A stretch of 45,256 nucleotides of DNA from an uncultured Verrucomicrobiota bacterium (lineage in GTDB: Bacteria > Verrucomicrobiota > Kiritimatiellia > RFP12 > UBA1067), in assembly GCA_946610035.1 (NCBI GenBank), contig CAMOCC010000016.1, positions 1 through 45,256 on the forward strand, written 5' to 3'. A program made the position numbers and the translations under genes. Position 1 is the first letter of the stretch, and every line of letters begins with the position of its first letter. Below are positions 7,078 through 14,605 of the stretch, piece after piece. The notes beneath the pieces were generated by a model. It ran no database searches and was not told the origin of the DNA. It saw only the letters and a list, made by a program, of their open reading frames with translations.

Positions 7078-8307
7078 ATGAGGCTGTTCACGGACAAGAA
7101 CTATCCCATTATAATATCGTGCGCCAAGGAGCTCGCCCCTTGGACGGAGCGCGAGGTGCACAAGATGGGATACAAGGTAATAGACTCGACTGAGAACACA
7201 GTTGTCGTGCGCGGGGACATGAGGGACGTCATGAAGCTAAACTTGAAGCTTCGGACTGCTCATCGCGTACTCGTGCCGCTGGTGAGGTCGGATTGCAGGA
7301 ACATAAGGGACCTCTACGAGATTGCGAAGAGCATAGACTGGGAGAACATACTGGAGGCTGACGGATACTTCTCCGTCTCATCCATAGTACACAATTACAC
7401 GATCCGCGACACGCGCCTTCCGGCCTTGTACACGAAGGATGCGATTGCTGACCGCATGCGCGAGAAGTGCCAGAGGCGTCCCGATTCCGGCGGCGAGAAC
7501 AAGGGAGCGGCCGTCTTCGTGTACTGGGAGCGCGACCAGGTCATCATATACCTCGATACGTCGGGCGAACCTCTATCCAAGCGCGGGTACAGGAGGATTC
7601 CGGGATCCGCCCCTATGCAGGAGACTCTTGCGGCCGCCTGCATTCAGGCGCTTGACTGGGACGGGAAGTCGCCGTTCCTTTCACCCATGTGCGGAAGCGG
7701 AACACCCGCCATCGAGGCGGTGATGATTGCGATGAACAAAGCTCCCGGTTTGCTCAAGGGACACTTCGCGTTCCAGTCCGTCAAGGGATACGAGTCGATA
7801 ATACCCGGTGAATCCGCCCCCAACGTCGCCCCTCGCCAGCATTTCGGCGCAAGCCCTGCGCAAATCTGGAAGGAAATAGTACTTGAGGCAAAGGCGGAGG
7901 AGAGGAAGGACAACCTACCGAAGGTAGTGGCGACGGACATCTCGCCCGAAGCCGTAGAAAACGCCCATTCCAACGCAATTGCCGCCGGTGTTGCGCAGTA
8001 TATTGAATTCAAGGCATGCGACTTCGCCGACTCGCCCATACCCGAGGGAAAGGGAGTCGTGTTCTTCAATCCTGAATACGGCATAAGGCTTGGAACGTAC
8101 GAGGAGCTGGCTCCGCTGTACGAACGCATAGGAAAATTTATGAACGAAAAATGCCACGGCTGGCTCGGAGGGCTCATAACGGGCAATCCAGACCTTGCGC
8201 GGTGTGTAACTCTATACTACAAAGCTCGCGTTCCGTTCTTCAACGGACCGATAGATTGCAGGCTTTTCATCTATCCCGGCTGCGAGCTGAAAGGACAGAA
8301 TGCATGA
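7078..8307 (+). CDS. THUMP-domain class I SAM-dependent RNA methyltransferase (RlmL/YpsC-like)
   Basis: 409 aa. A ferredoxin-like/THUMP RNA-binding part occupies roughly residues 1-165, and the methyltransferase domain follows with motif I SPMCGSGT (about 202-209) and acidic DIS near residue 284. These are features of the RlmL N-terminal half/YpsC family, which methylates guanosine N2 in 23S rRNA or acts on tRNA. The catalytic N-P-P-Y tetrad is here NPEYG (331-335): Asn, Pro and Tyr are kept but the second Pro is Glu. The start ATG is at 7078, 50 nt after dnaN with a purine-rich upstream. The stop overlaps the next ATG (ATGA at 8304-8307), implying translational coupling. Exact target nucleotide is not determinable here. 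Confidence 0.87.
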   Translation: MRLFTDKNYPIIISCAKELAPWTEREVHKMGYKVIDSTENTVVVRGDMRDVMKLNLKLRTAHRVLVPLVRSDCRNIRDLYEIAKSIDWENILEADGYFSVSSIVHNYTIRDTRLPALYTKDAIADRMREKCQRRPDSGGENKGAAVFVYWERDQVIIYLDTSGEPLSKRGYRRIPGSAPMQETLAAACIQALDWDGKSPFLSPMCGSGTPAIEAVMIAMNKAPGLLKGHFAFQSVKGYESIIPGESAPNVAPRQHFGASPAQIWKEIVLEAKAEERKDNLPKVVATDISPEAVENAHSNAIAAGVAQYIEFKACDFADSPIPEGKGVVFFNPEYGIRLGTYEELAPLYERIGKFMNEKCHGWLGGLITGNPDLARCVTLYYKARVPFFNGPIDCRLFIYPGCELKGQNA

Positions 8308-9047
8308 AAAATTCGTCTTTCGACATGAACGAATTCATGAATAACGAGGAAACCCCTGTGGAGGCCAACGTTGAGGCGTCCGCAGAAGCCGAGGAACAGG
8401 CGGAGGCGCCCGAGCTGGACGTACAGAAGGCAGTAGTGGAGTCCCTGGCTGCGGACAAGGCGGAATTGGACAGCAAGCTGGAAGCGATCAAGGCAGAGCT
8501 TGCCGCCAAGAATACCGAGCTTGAAGGAGTCAAGAGTGGATTGGAGGCGAAGGAAGCGGAAATCGTCTCCCTGAAAGAGCAGCTTGCATCCAAAAACGCC
8601 GAAATTGAGGCAAACAAGGCGGAAATTGCATCCAAAAATGCTGAAATAGCAAGAAAAGATGCAGAAATCGCGCAAAACCTTGAAAAAGAGTTTGATATGC
8701 AGGAGCGTAATCCTAACGCTCTGGCGCTGCTCGACCGCGATGTCGATATTCCGGACCGCTTCCCCGGCGAGACGCGTGACCACGTTCTTGAGGTCGTGAA
8801 AGAGGCACGCGAAGCAGCAGAGAAGGAAGGACGCATTCGCCGTGCGCAGGTGCTGGAGGGCGTTCTCGTTGCGAACGAGCCCAATGGAAACCTTGCCAAG
8901 AAGCGCGAGAGCATGGAAAAGCTTTTTAACGACAACGGGAACATTGTGAACGGCACGGTCATTGAAGAGCTCAAGAATCTCGGCATAACGCACAAGAATG
9001 GAGAAGAATACCTTCTCCCTTCCGAAATTATCAAGCGTAATTATTAA
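8304..9047 (+). CDS. Coiled-coil protein of unknown function
   Basis: 247 aa from ATG 8304, which overlaps the previous stop by four bases and follows AAGGACAG; longer upstream extensions run through the methyltransferase in another frame and are rejected. Residues about 1-35 are acidic and Ala/Glu-rich. About 36-135 is a strong heptad coiled coil with repeated AEIxxKNAEI-type units. The C-terminal part (about 140-247) looks globular, begins NPNALALLDRDVDIPDRFPG and ends LLPSEIIKRNY, and I recognise no family. No signal peptide or membrane segment. It is coupled to an RNA methyltransferase and its stop codon touches a dense DnaA-box-like array. A structural or nucleoid role is possible but unsupported. 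Confidence 0.8.
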   Translation: MKNSSFDMNEFMNNEETPVEANVEASAEAEEQAEAPELDVQKAVVESLAADKAELDSKLEAIKAELAAKNTELEGVKSGLEAKEAEIVSLKEQLASKNAEIEANKAEIASKNAEIARKDAEIAQNLEKEFDMQERNPNALALLDRDVDIPDRFPGETRDHVLEVVKEAREAAEKEGRIRRAQVLEGVLVANEPNGNLAKKRESMEKLFNDNGNIVNGTVIEELKNLGITHKNGEEYLLPSEIIKRNY

Positions 9048-9048
9048 C

Positions 9049-9163
9049 TTATCAACTTATATATCAACTTATTAACATATTAACGGATTGATTTATTAAC
9101 TTATCAACAAAATTATCAACATACGGACGATAAGTTGATAACTTAGTTGATAACTGTTGATAA
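9049..9163. repeat. Array of DnaA-box-like 9-mers
   Basis: At least nine copies of TTATCAACA or one/two-mismatch variants in 115 bp. Forward: 9049 TTATCAACT, 9061 ATATCAACT, 9069 TTATTAACA, 9093 TTATTAACT, 9101 TTATCAACA and 9113 TTATCAACA. Reverse: 9133-9141, 9145-9153 (both TTATCAACT) and 9155-9163 (TTATCAACA). Spacings cluster near 8, 10, 12 and 24 bp, and the forward and reverse groups face each other. The same word occurs upstream of dnaA. It may be a second half of a bipartite origin or a DnaA-titration/regulation site. Confidence 0.7.
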
Positions 9164-9207
9164 GACCCCCCTTGTGAATCGGACGGAAAAAGTCCATAAT
9201 ATTCACC

Positions 9208-9699
9208 GTGACAAATCTAAGTCCAGAGTTTTGCAGAAAGTTCAAGGACGCCCGGCGGGAAGCTGGGCTGTCCCAGAGCGTTGTAGCAAATGAAGTCGGC
9301 TGCAAGCAGTCGGCCCTGTCCATGTTCGAGCAGGGCGATGGAACGAAGCTGAACGACGATGCCGTCACAAAACTTTGCGCCAAGTTCGGTATAGAGTTGC
9401 CGAAGGAGGAGAAGGGGCAGGCTGTTTCTGCGGCGGCCGTGCCGCGTCCGCTTGCAGCGGCGGCGACGGGTCCGCACACAGCCTTCTGTCCCAATCCGGC
9501 GTGTCCGTCGCATTTCGAGTATTTTGTAGATGGCAGGCGTTTTCTCAGGCCAGACAGGGAGAAGCAGGATCCAGTCGGCGGCAAGTTCTGCGCGATATGC
9601 GGTGAAGTTCTCGAACATAGCTGTCCGAACTGCGGTGCGCCAGTGCACGAAGGCGGTGTTTGCTCCTACTGCGGCTCGCCCTATGTGGCTGTGCTGTAG
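9208..9699 (+). CDS. XRE-type helix-turn-helix protein with C-terminal zinc ribbons
   Basis: 163 aa from GTG 9208. Residues about 5-62 form a Cro/C1-type HTH (FKDARREAGLSQSVVANEVG then SALSMFEQG), followed by an Ala/Pro-rich linker. The C-terminal half contains CX4C (CPNPAC), CAIC, CPNC and CSYC pairs, arranged like tandem zinc ribbons. It is presumably a DNA-binding regulator with a structural metal module; I do not recognise a named family with this exact architecture. It directly follows the DnaA-box-like array, 45 nt after its last box, so it could regulate or be regulated there, but this is inference. The GTG start is preceded by a purine-rich stretch (GGACGGAAAAAG) at a somewhat long distance. 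Confidence 0.78.
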   Translation: MTNLSPEFCRKFKDARREAGLSQSVVANEVGCKQSALSMFEQGDGTKLNDDAVTKLCAKFGIELPKEEKGQAVSAAAVPRPLAAAATGPHTAFCPNPACPSHFEYFVDGRRFLRPDREKQDPVGGKFCAICGEVLEHSCPNCGAPVHEGGVCSYCGSPYVAVL

Positions 9700-9702
9700 G
9701 GA

Positions 9703-9737
9703 AGTTAAGAGTTGAAAGTTAGGAGTTAAGAGTTTGT
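9703..9737 (+). repeat. Heptanucleotide tandem repeat AGTTNNN
   Basis: Five consecutive 7-mers: AGTTAAG, AGTTGAA, AGTTAGG, AGTTAAG, AGTTTGT. It begins three bases after the stop of the XRE gene. A three-unit relative occurs at 38180-38200. This resembles the degenerate heptamer repeats known from cyanobacteria. Confidence 0.7.
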
Positions 9738-9750
9738 GTTTTTTGGGAAA

Positions 9751-9790
9751 TTATCTCTAATCGACTCTAAAAGACACTAACCGACCCTAA
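9751..9790 (+). repeat. Decanucleotide tandem repeat (CGACCCTAA family)
   Basis: Four 10-mers in register: TTATCTCTAA, TCGACTCTAA, AAGACACTAA, CCGACCCTAA. The same word family recurs in both orientations inside the SNF2 gene at 32944-33070. Confidence 0.7.
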
Positions 9791-9821
9791 TCTTATACTA
9801 GTTTGGCGGACGAAAATGTGG

Positions 9822-9827
9822 TATAAT
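9822..9827 (+). promoter_or_regulatory. -10 element of the ACT-protein gene (leaderless geometry)
   Basis: TATAAT lies exactly 10 nt before ATG 9838 with no Shine-Dalgarno between. No convincing -35 at standard spacing. Confidence 0.55.
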
Positions 9828-9837
9828 TTACATCACC

Positions 9838-10110
9838 ATGAAAAAAGCGATAATTACCGTTGTTGGCAAGGACACCGTCGGAATCCTTGCCAAGACCTGT
9901 ACGTATCTCGCCAAGGCGGATATCAACATCCTTGACATATCCCAGACTGTCGTCCAGGACTACTTCAACATGATGATGATAGTCGACTACTCAAAGTGCA
10001 AGAAGACATTTGAGAAGGTAGGCACCGAGCTTTCAAAGCTCGGCATGGACATGGGCCTCAAGATCCGCTGCCAGAAGAGCGAGATATTCGAGAAGATGCA
10101 CAGGATTTGA
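9838..10110 (+). CDS. ACT domain protein (UPF0237 type)
   Basis: 90 aa, essentially a single ACT domain: [25 protein letters not shown] begins the first beta strand and helix, followed by [22 protein letters not shown]. Proteins of this type are small ligand-binding regulators found next to a UPF0210 gene in many bacteria, as here, where the partner starts 10 nt downstream. The bound ligand is not known from sequence; amino acids are typical for ACT domains. The start ATG lies 10 nt after a TATAAT and lacks a ribosome site, suggesting a leaderless transcript covering both genes. Confidence 0.9.
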   Translation: MKKAIITVVGKDTVGILAKTCTYLAKADINILDISQTVVQDYFNMMMIVDYSKCKKTFEKVGTELSKLGMDMGLKIRCQKSEIFEKMHRI

Positions 10111-10120
10111 GGTAGTCGCC

Positions 10121-11485
10121 ATGATCAACCTTTCAGAAGTGCTCGAGACGAACAAGATGGTGAGCGAGCAGACGCTCGACGTCCGCACCATAACCATCGG
10201 CATTTCGCTCCTCGACTGTGCGGACTCCTCCCTCAAGAGGACGTGCGACAACATATACGCGAAGCTCACGCGCATTGCGAAGGACCTCGTGAAGACGGGC
10301 GACGAGATCGGACGCGACTTCGGCGTTCCCGTCGTCAACAAGCGAATCTCCGTCACGCCCGTCGCAATTGTCGGATCCGCCTGCTGCAAGAAGCCGGCCG
10401 ACTTCGTGAAGATCGCGAAGACACTCGACCGCGCGGCGAAGAAGCTCGGCGTCAACTTCATCGGAGGCTACTCGGCAATCGTCTCGAAGGGGATGACACC
10501 CGCCGACGAATTGCTCATCCGCTCCATCCCCGAGGCTATGGCCACGACGGATCTCATCTGCTCCTCCGTCAACGTCGGCTCGACGAAGACCGGCATCGAC
10601 ATGGACGCCGTCAAGCTCATGGGCGAGATCATCAAGAAGACGGCAGAGCGCACGAAGGCGAACGACTCCCTCGGCTGCGCCAAGCTCGTGGTCCTCTGCA
10701 ATGCGCCGGACGACAACCCTTTCATGGCGGGTGCGTTCCACGGCGTGAGCGAAGGCGACGCGGTGATAAACGTCGGCGTATCGGGTCCGGGAGTAGTCCA
10801 CGCCGTCCTCAAGCACTGCCACGGAATGGAGTTCGGCGAACTCTGCGAGACGATCAAGAAGACGGCGTTCAAGATCACGCGCGTCGGACAGCTCGTCGCA
10901 CAGGAGGCGTCCAAGCGCCTCGGCATTCCTTTCGGAATCATCGACCTCTCCCTCGCCCCGACGCCGGCTGTCGGCGACTCTGTGGCGGACATCCTCAAGG
11001 AAATCGGGCTCGAGCACCCCGGCGCGCCCGGTACGACCGCCGCGCTTGCGCTCCTCAACGACAACGTAAAGAAGGGCGGCGTGATGGCGAGCTCCTACGT
11101 CGGCGGACTCTCCGGTGCGTTCATACCAGTGTCCGAGGACCAGGGCATGATCGACGCCGTCGAAGCGGGCGCCCTCACTATCGAGAAGCTCGAGGCGATG
11201 ACTTGCGTCTGCTCGGTCGGACTCGACATGATCGCAATACCGGGAGACACTCCGGCGGAGTCGATTTCCGGCATCATCGCCGACGAGGCGGCGATCGGGA
11301 TGGTCAACCAGAAGACGACAGCCGTCCGCGTCATACCCGTCGCGGGGAAGAAGGTCGGCGACAACGTGGAGTTCGGCGGACTCCTCGGCCACGCGCCGGT
11401 CATGCGCGTTTCGCCGTTCTCGTGCGCGGCGATGGTTTCGCGCGGCGGACGCATCCCCGCCCCGATACATTCATTCAAGAACTGA
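10121..11485 (+). CDS. UPF0210 (PFL) family protein
   Basis: 454 aa, the normal family length. Conserved stretches include [12 protein letters not shown] near the start, [41 protein letters not shown] and [12 protein letters not shown], and the end ISRGG-like [14 protein letters not shown]. The family is related to glycyl-radical-enzyme folds (named PFL family) but lacks an evident glycyl radical motif, and its biochemical function is unsettled. The gene is paired with the ACT protein 10 nt upstream, a widespread arrangement suggesting the ACT protein senses a ligand for it. The start has a weak GAGG about 10 nt upstream. No oddities in length or composition. Confidence 0.92.
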   Translation: MINLSEVLETNKMVSEQTLDVRTITIGISLLDCADSSLKRTCDNIYAKLTRIAKDLVKTGDEIGRDFGVPVVNKRISVTPVAIVGSACCKKPADFVKIAKTLDRAAKKLGVNFIGGYSAIVSKGMTPADELLIRSIPEAMATTDLICSSVNVGSTKTGIDMDAVKLMGEIIKKTAERTKANDSLGCAKLVVLCNAPDDNPFMAGAFHGVSEGDAVINVGVSGPGVVHAVLKHCHGMEFGELCETIKKTAFKITRVGQLVAQEASKRLGIPFGIIDLSLAPTPAVGDSVADILKEIGLEHPGAPGTTAALALLNDNVKKGGVMASSYVGGLSGAFIPVSEDQGMIDAVEAGALTIEKLEAMTCVCSVGLDMIAIPGDTPAESISGIIADEAAIGMVNQKTTAVRVIPVAGKKVGDNVEFGGLLGHAPVMRVSPFSCAAMVSRGGRIPAPIHSFKN

Positions 11486-11506
11486 CCAGATTGCAAATCC
11501 GGGAAA

Positions 11507-13117
11507 ATGACCCTGATCTCCAACGGAACAATCGTCGACGGCAAAGGCACACCGGCCTTCATAGGCGACGTCTACATAGATGGCGACAGAATCGTCGACG
11601 TCACCAACCACCAACCACCAGCCACCAACCACCAACCACCAACTGTCATCGACGCCACCGGCGCGGTAGTCTCGCCGGGCTTCATCGACGCGCACACCCA
11701 TTCCGACGCATACCTCGTCGTCGAGCCCGATGCGCCGTCGAAGATATCGCAGGGGATCACTACGGAGGTGAACGGACAATGCGGCGGCTCCGTCGCCCCG
11801 CGCTACGGCGAGGCGCGGCTTTCGTCCGACTGGGCCGCGATACTCGGCGAGCGCCTTACGTGGCATTCCCTGGCGGAGTACCGCGAAGCACTGGAGGCGG
11901 CGCGTCCTGCGGTGAACACGGTGCAGTTCATCGGACACAACACCCTGCGCTCGTCGGTGATGGGCTACGCCGCGCGCGAGGCGACGCCGGATGAGCTGAA
12001 GAAGATGGAGAGGCTTCTTGAGGAGTCTCTCGACGAGGGGGGGCACGGCCTCACGACGGGTCTAATCTACCAGCCGGGGCGGTACTCGACTCCGGAGGAG
12101 GTGACGGCGCTCGCCCGCGTCGCCGCGCGCAAGGGAGGCATCTACGCCACACACATGCGGAGCGAGGGCGACAGTATACTCGAGGCGATAGACGAAGTGA
12201 TCGAACTCGCCCGAGCGACGGGAATCAAGGCCGAGATATCGCATCTCAAGACGAGCGGCAGGGCGAACTGGGGCAAGATCGACGCGGTGATAGAGAAGAT
12301 GGAAAAGGGGATGGAGGAGGGTCTGCTCCTGGGAAGCGACCGCTATCCATACTGCGCGGCGGGAACGGACCTCGACGTGGTGCTACCCGACTGGGCGCAG
12401 GAGGGCGCGGCGAAGGCGGAATGCGAGCGCCTTGCGGACCCGGCCATTCGCGCGCGGATCGCGGAGGAGATAAACGCCTCGGCCAGGGACTGGTCGACAA
12501 TAATGATCGGCGGCACCTGGCATCCCGACACGAAGCAGTACAGCGGAAAGACAGTTGCGGAGATTCTGGCAACCATGGGGTCAGACCCCTCGGTTTCACC
12601 GGCGGGGTCTGACCCCGCTGGTCGCCCCTATGGTCGCCCCGGCGAGCTCATTTGCCACATCCTCTCCCTCGACGGCTGCAAGACGGGGGCGTTCTTCTTC
12701 ACGATGAGCGAGGAGAATCTCGACAGGATCCTCGCCCTGCCGTGGATACTGCCGGGGAGCGACGCCTCGCTTCGCGCGCCATGGGGTCCGCTCGGCGCGG
12801 ACCACCCCCATCCCCGCGCCTACGGCACGATGCCCGAGTTCTACCGCCGCGTTCGCGCGCTCGGGGCGACGCGCGAGGAGGCGATAGCGCGCATGACGTC
12901 GAAGGTGGCCGGGCGGTTCGGACTGAAGGGGCGCGGCGTCATCGAGAAGGGCGCCTTCGCCGACATCGTCGTGTGGGATGAAGGCGACTTCGCCGCGAAG
13001 GCGACGTACCTGAATCCCCACCGGTTCTCGACTGGCGTCCGCCTTGCGATGGTCAACGGCTCGATTCCCTACCGCGACGGCGTCTTCACCGGCAATCGCT
13101 CGGGAAGATTCATCTAG
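11507..13117 (+). CDS. N-acyl-D-amino-acid deacylase (D-aminoacylase, amidohydrolase superfamily)
   Basis: 536 aa. This zinc amidohydrolase family removes the acyl group from N-acyl-D-amino acids. Hallmarks: the metal-binding FIDAHTHSD (His63, His65), the Cys-containing NGQCGGS loop, HLKTSG, and GSDA near the C-terminus with the catalytic Asp. Two stretches are not family sequence. Residues 33-46 (NHQPPAT-type) are encoded by a CAACCAC heptamer repeat in an N-terminal beta loop, and residues about 357-378 (GSDPSVSPAGSDPAGRPYGR) come from a GGGGTCAGACCCC palindromic insertion before the helix that starts ELICHIL. Both keep the frame and spare catalytic motifs. The gene starts 21 nt after UPF0210 and probably shares its transcript. 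Confidence 0.88.
   Translation: MTLISNGTIVDGKGTPAFIGDVYIDGDRIVDVTNHQPPATNHQPPTVIDATGAVVSPGFIDAHTHSDAYLVVEPDAPSKISQGITTEVNGQCGGSVAPRYGEARLSSDWAAILGERLTWHSLAEYREALEAARPAVNTVQFIGHNTLRSSVMGYAAREATPDELKKMERLLEESLDEGGHGLTTGLIYQPGRYSTPEEVTALARVAARKGGIYATHMRSEGDSILEAIDEVIELARATGIKAEISHLKTSGRANWGKIDAVIEKMEKGMEEGLLLGSDRYPYCAAGTDLDVVLPDWAQEGAAKAECERLADPAIRARIAEEINASARDWSTIMIGGTWHPDTKQYSGKTVAEILATMGSDPSVSPAGSDPAGRPYGRPGELICHILSLDGCKTGAFFFTMSEENLDRILALPWILPGSDASLRAPWGPLGADHPHPRAYGTMPEFYRRVRALGATREEAIARMTSKVAGRFGLKGRGVIEKGAFADIVVWDEGDFAAKATYLNPHRFSTGVRLAMVNGSIPYRDGVFTGNRSGRFI
11605..11639 (+). repeat. Heptanucleotide repeat CAACCAC inside the deacylase gene
   Basis: Five tandem 7-mers (CAACCAC x2, CAGCCAC, CAACCAC x2). 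Translated as NHQPPxT units. A four-unit array of the same word interrupts the SNF2 gene at 33576-33603, and two reversed units flank this gene's stop codon at 13118-13131. Confidence 0.85.
12577..12616. repeat. Palindromic insertion GGGGTCAGACCCC / GGGGTCTGACCCC
   Basis: Two 13-bp near-palindromes (12577-12589 and 12604-12616) that are reverse complements of each other, separated by 14 bp. They are followed by a direct duplication of GGTCGCCCC (12620-12628, 12632-12640). The block adds about 22 residues to the deacylase in frame. It has the form of a REP-like doublet. Confidence 0.75.
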
Positions 13118-13131
13118 GTTGGTGGCTGGTG
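13118..13131 (-). repeat. Two heptamers of the CAACCAC family (reverse orientation)
   Basis: GTTGGTG and GCTGGTG directly follow the TAG stop of the deacylase; on the minus strand they read CACCAGC CACCAAC, the same family as 11605-11639. Confidence 0.5.
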
Positions 13132-13153
13132 ACCCCCCAATCTCATTCCGTGC

Positions 13154-13183
13154 TTGTCAAAGTCGCCTCGTCTGTGCTATAAT
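13154..13183 (+). promoter_or_regulatory. Sigma70-type promoter of the prepilin operon
   Basis: TTGTCA (13154-13159) and a perfect TATAAT (13178-13183) with 18-nt spacing. Initiation near 13190 leaves a leader of about 47 nt containing an imperfect GCGGGC/GTCCGC hairpin before gspF. Confidence 0.75.
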
Positions 13184-13236
13184 CTTGACAACACTACTAA
13201 AAGGGCGCGGGCATAATGTCCGCGATATGACTAGAC

Positions 13237-14565
13237 ATGGCGACATTCCAGTACATCGCGAAGGACGCCTCGGGCAACGAGACCCGCGGCGTGGTTGAGG
13301 CAGGCGACCGCAATGCGGCGATTGCGAGCGTGAGGGCGCAGGGGCTGATGCCCACGGCCATCGGTCAGGTGAAGTCGTCCGCCCCGGCGGCGGCGCCGTC
13401 GAAGAAGCCGGCTAAGAAGGGGCGCGCGCACGCGCCGGCGGACGACGGCGGCAAGAAGAAGTCCAAGGGCCTCAACATGGAGATCAAGCTCTCCATGCCG
13501 AAGTTCCTGCGCGGCAAGGTGAAGACCAAGATACTCACGCAGTTCACGCGCCAGCTCGCGACGCTGGTGAACGCGGGCCTTCCGCTCATGCGCGGCATCG
13601 ACGTCCTCAAGCGCCAGACGAAGGACCAGCAGATGCTGGAGGCGCTGAACGGCATATCCGAGAACATCGCCTCGGGCGGAACGTTCTCCGAGGCGCTGAC
13701 GCAGTATCCGAAGATCTTCGACCACCTGTACATCAACATGGTTAAGGCCGGCGAGGCGGGCGGCGTCCTCGAAGTCGTCCTCGGGCGACTGGCCGAGTTC
13801 GCCGAGAAGTCGGAGAAGATCAAGAACAAGGTGAAGGGCGCGATGATCTACCCGATCGTCGTCCTCTGCGCGGCCGTCGGCATCACGGCGTTCCTCCTCG
13901 TCACGGTCATCCCGAAGTTCAAGCAGGTGTTCGCCGACATGATGGGCGGTGCGGAGCTTCCGGGAATCACCCAGTTCGTCATCGACGCGTCCGAGTACGT
14001 CCAGCACAACGGCCTCACGATCGCGGCCGCCGTGGCGGTGGTCGTCGCGCTGAAGAAGATACTCGGCAAGACGGAGAAGGGAGCGTACTTCTTCGACGTC
14101 CTTTCGCTGAAGATGCCGGTCACGGGGACTCTCGTCCAGAGGACGGCGGTCTCGCGCCTCACGCGCACGCTCGGAACGCTTCTCTCCTCGGGCGTCCCGA
14201 TCCTCCAGTCGCTGGTGATCGTCCGCGACACCTCCGGGAACCGCGTCGTCGCGAACGCCATACAGTCCGTGCACGACGCCGTGAAGGAGGGCGAGGGGAT
14301 GACCCAGCCGCTCTCCCAGTGCTGGGTGTTCCCGCCGATGGTCATCTCGATGGTCGAGGTCGGCGAGGAGACGGGCGCGCTGGCGGACATGCTGACGCGA
14401 ATCGCGAACACGTACGACGACGAGGTGGACAACGCTGTCGCGGGCATGACGGCGGCGATCGAGCCTGCGCTCATCATCGTCCTCGCCGTGGTCGTCGGCA
14501 CGATCGTCGTGGCGATGTTCCTCCCCATGATCAAGATCATCTCGTCCGTCTCGGGCGGGGCCTGA
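13237..14565 (+). CDS. gspF: Type II secretion / type IV pilus inner-membrane platform protein (GspF/PilC-like)
   Basis: 442 aa. GspF/PilC forms the inner-membrane platform that the assembly ATPase drives to polymerise pseudopilins. The N-terminus MATFQYIAKDASGNETRG is the typical cytoplasmic start, followed by a Lys/Ala/Pro-rich linker (about 50-80) and two T2SSF domains: QFTRQLATLVNAGLPL with AGEAGG (about 105-170) and RLTRTLGTLLSSGVPI with EVGEETGALADML (about 305-390). Three hydrophobic segments (about 207-230, 262-275, 408-430) fit the usual topology. First gene of a cassette of prepilin-like genes. No GspE ATPase, GspD secretin or prepilin peptidase accompanies it here. The start lacks a strong Shine-Dalgarno. 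Confidence 0.93.
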   Translation: MATFQYIAKDASGNETRGVVEAGDRNAAIASVRAQGLMPTAIGQVKSSAPAAAPSKKPAKKGRAHAPADDGGKKKSKGLNMEIKLSMPKFLRGKVKTKILTQFTRQLATLVNAGLPLMRGIDVLKRQTKDQQMLEALNGISENIASGGTFSEALTQYPKIFDHLYINMVKAGEAGGVLEVVLGRLAEFAEKSEKIKNKVKGAMIYPIVVLCAAVGITAFLLVTVIPKFKQVFADMMGGAELPGITQFVIDASEYVQHNGLTIAAAVAVVVALKKILGKTEKGAYFFDVLSLKMPVTGTLVQRTAVSRLTRTLGTLLSSGVPILQSLVIVRDTSGNRVVANAIQSVHDAVKEGEGMTQPLSQCWVFPPMVISMVEVGEETGALADMLTRIANTYDDEVDNAVAGMTAAIEPALIIVLAVVVGTIVVAMFLPMIKIISSVSGGA

Positions 14566-14605
14566 TGCGGTTGCGGGGTCGCTCAAGGGAAATACGGGGC
14601 AAGAA

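Noticed and set aside
10133-11470. A 445-codon minus-strand open frame opposite the UPF0210 gene
   Set aside because: Same shadow behaviour, and the plus strand encodes a full-length conserved family.
11605-11639. CAACCAC and decamer arrays as a CRISPR array
   Set aside because: Units are 7 or 10 bp, without unique spacers of about 30 bp, and no cas genes are present.
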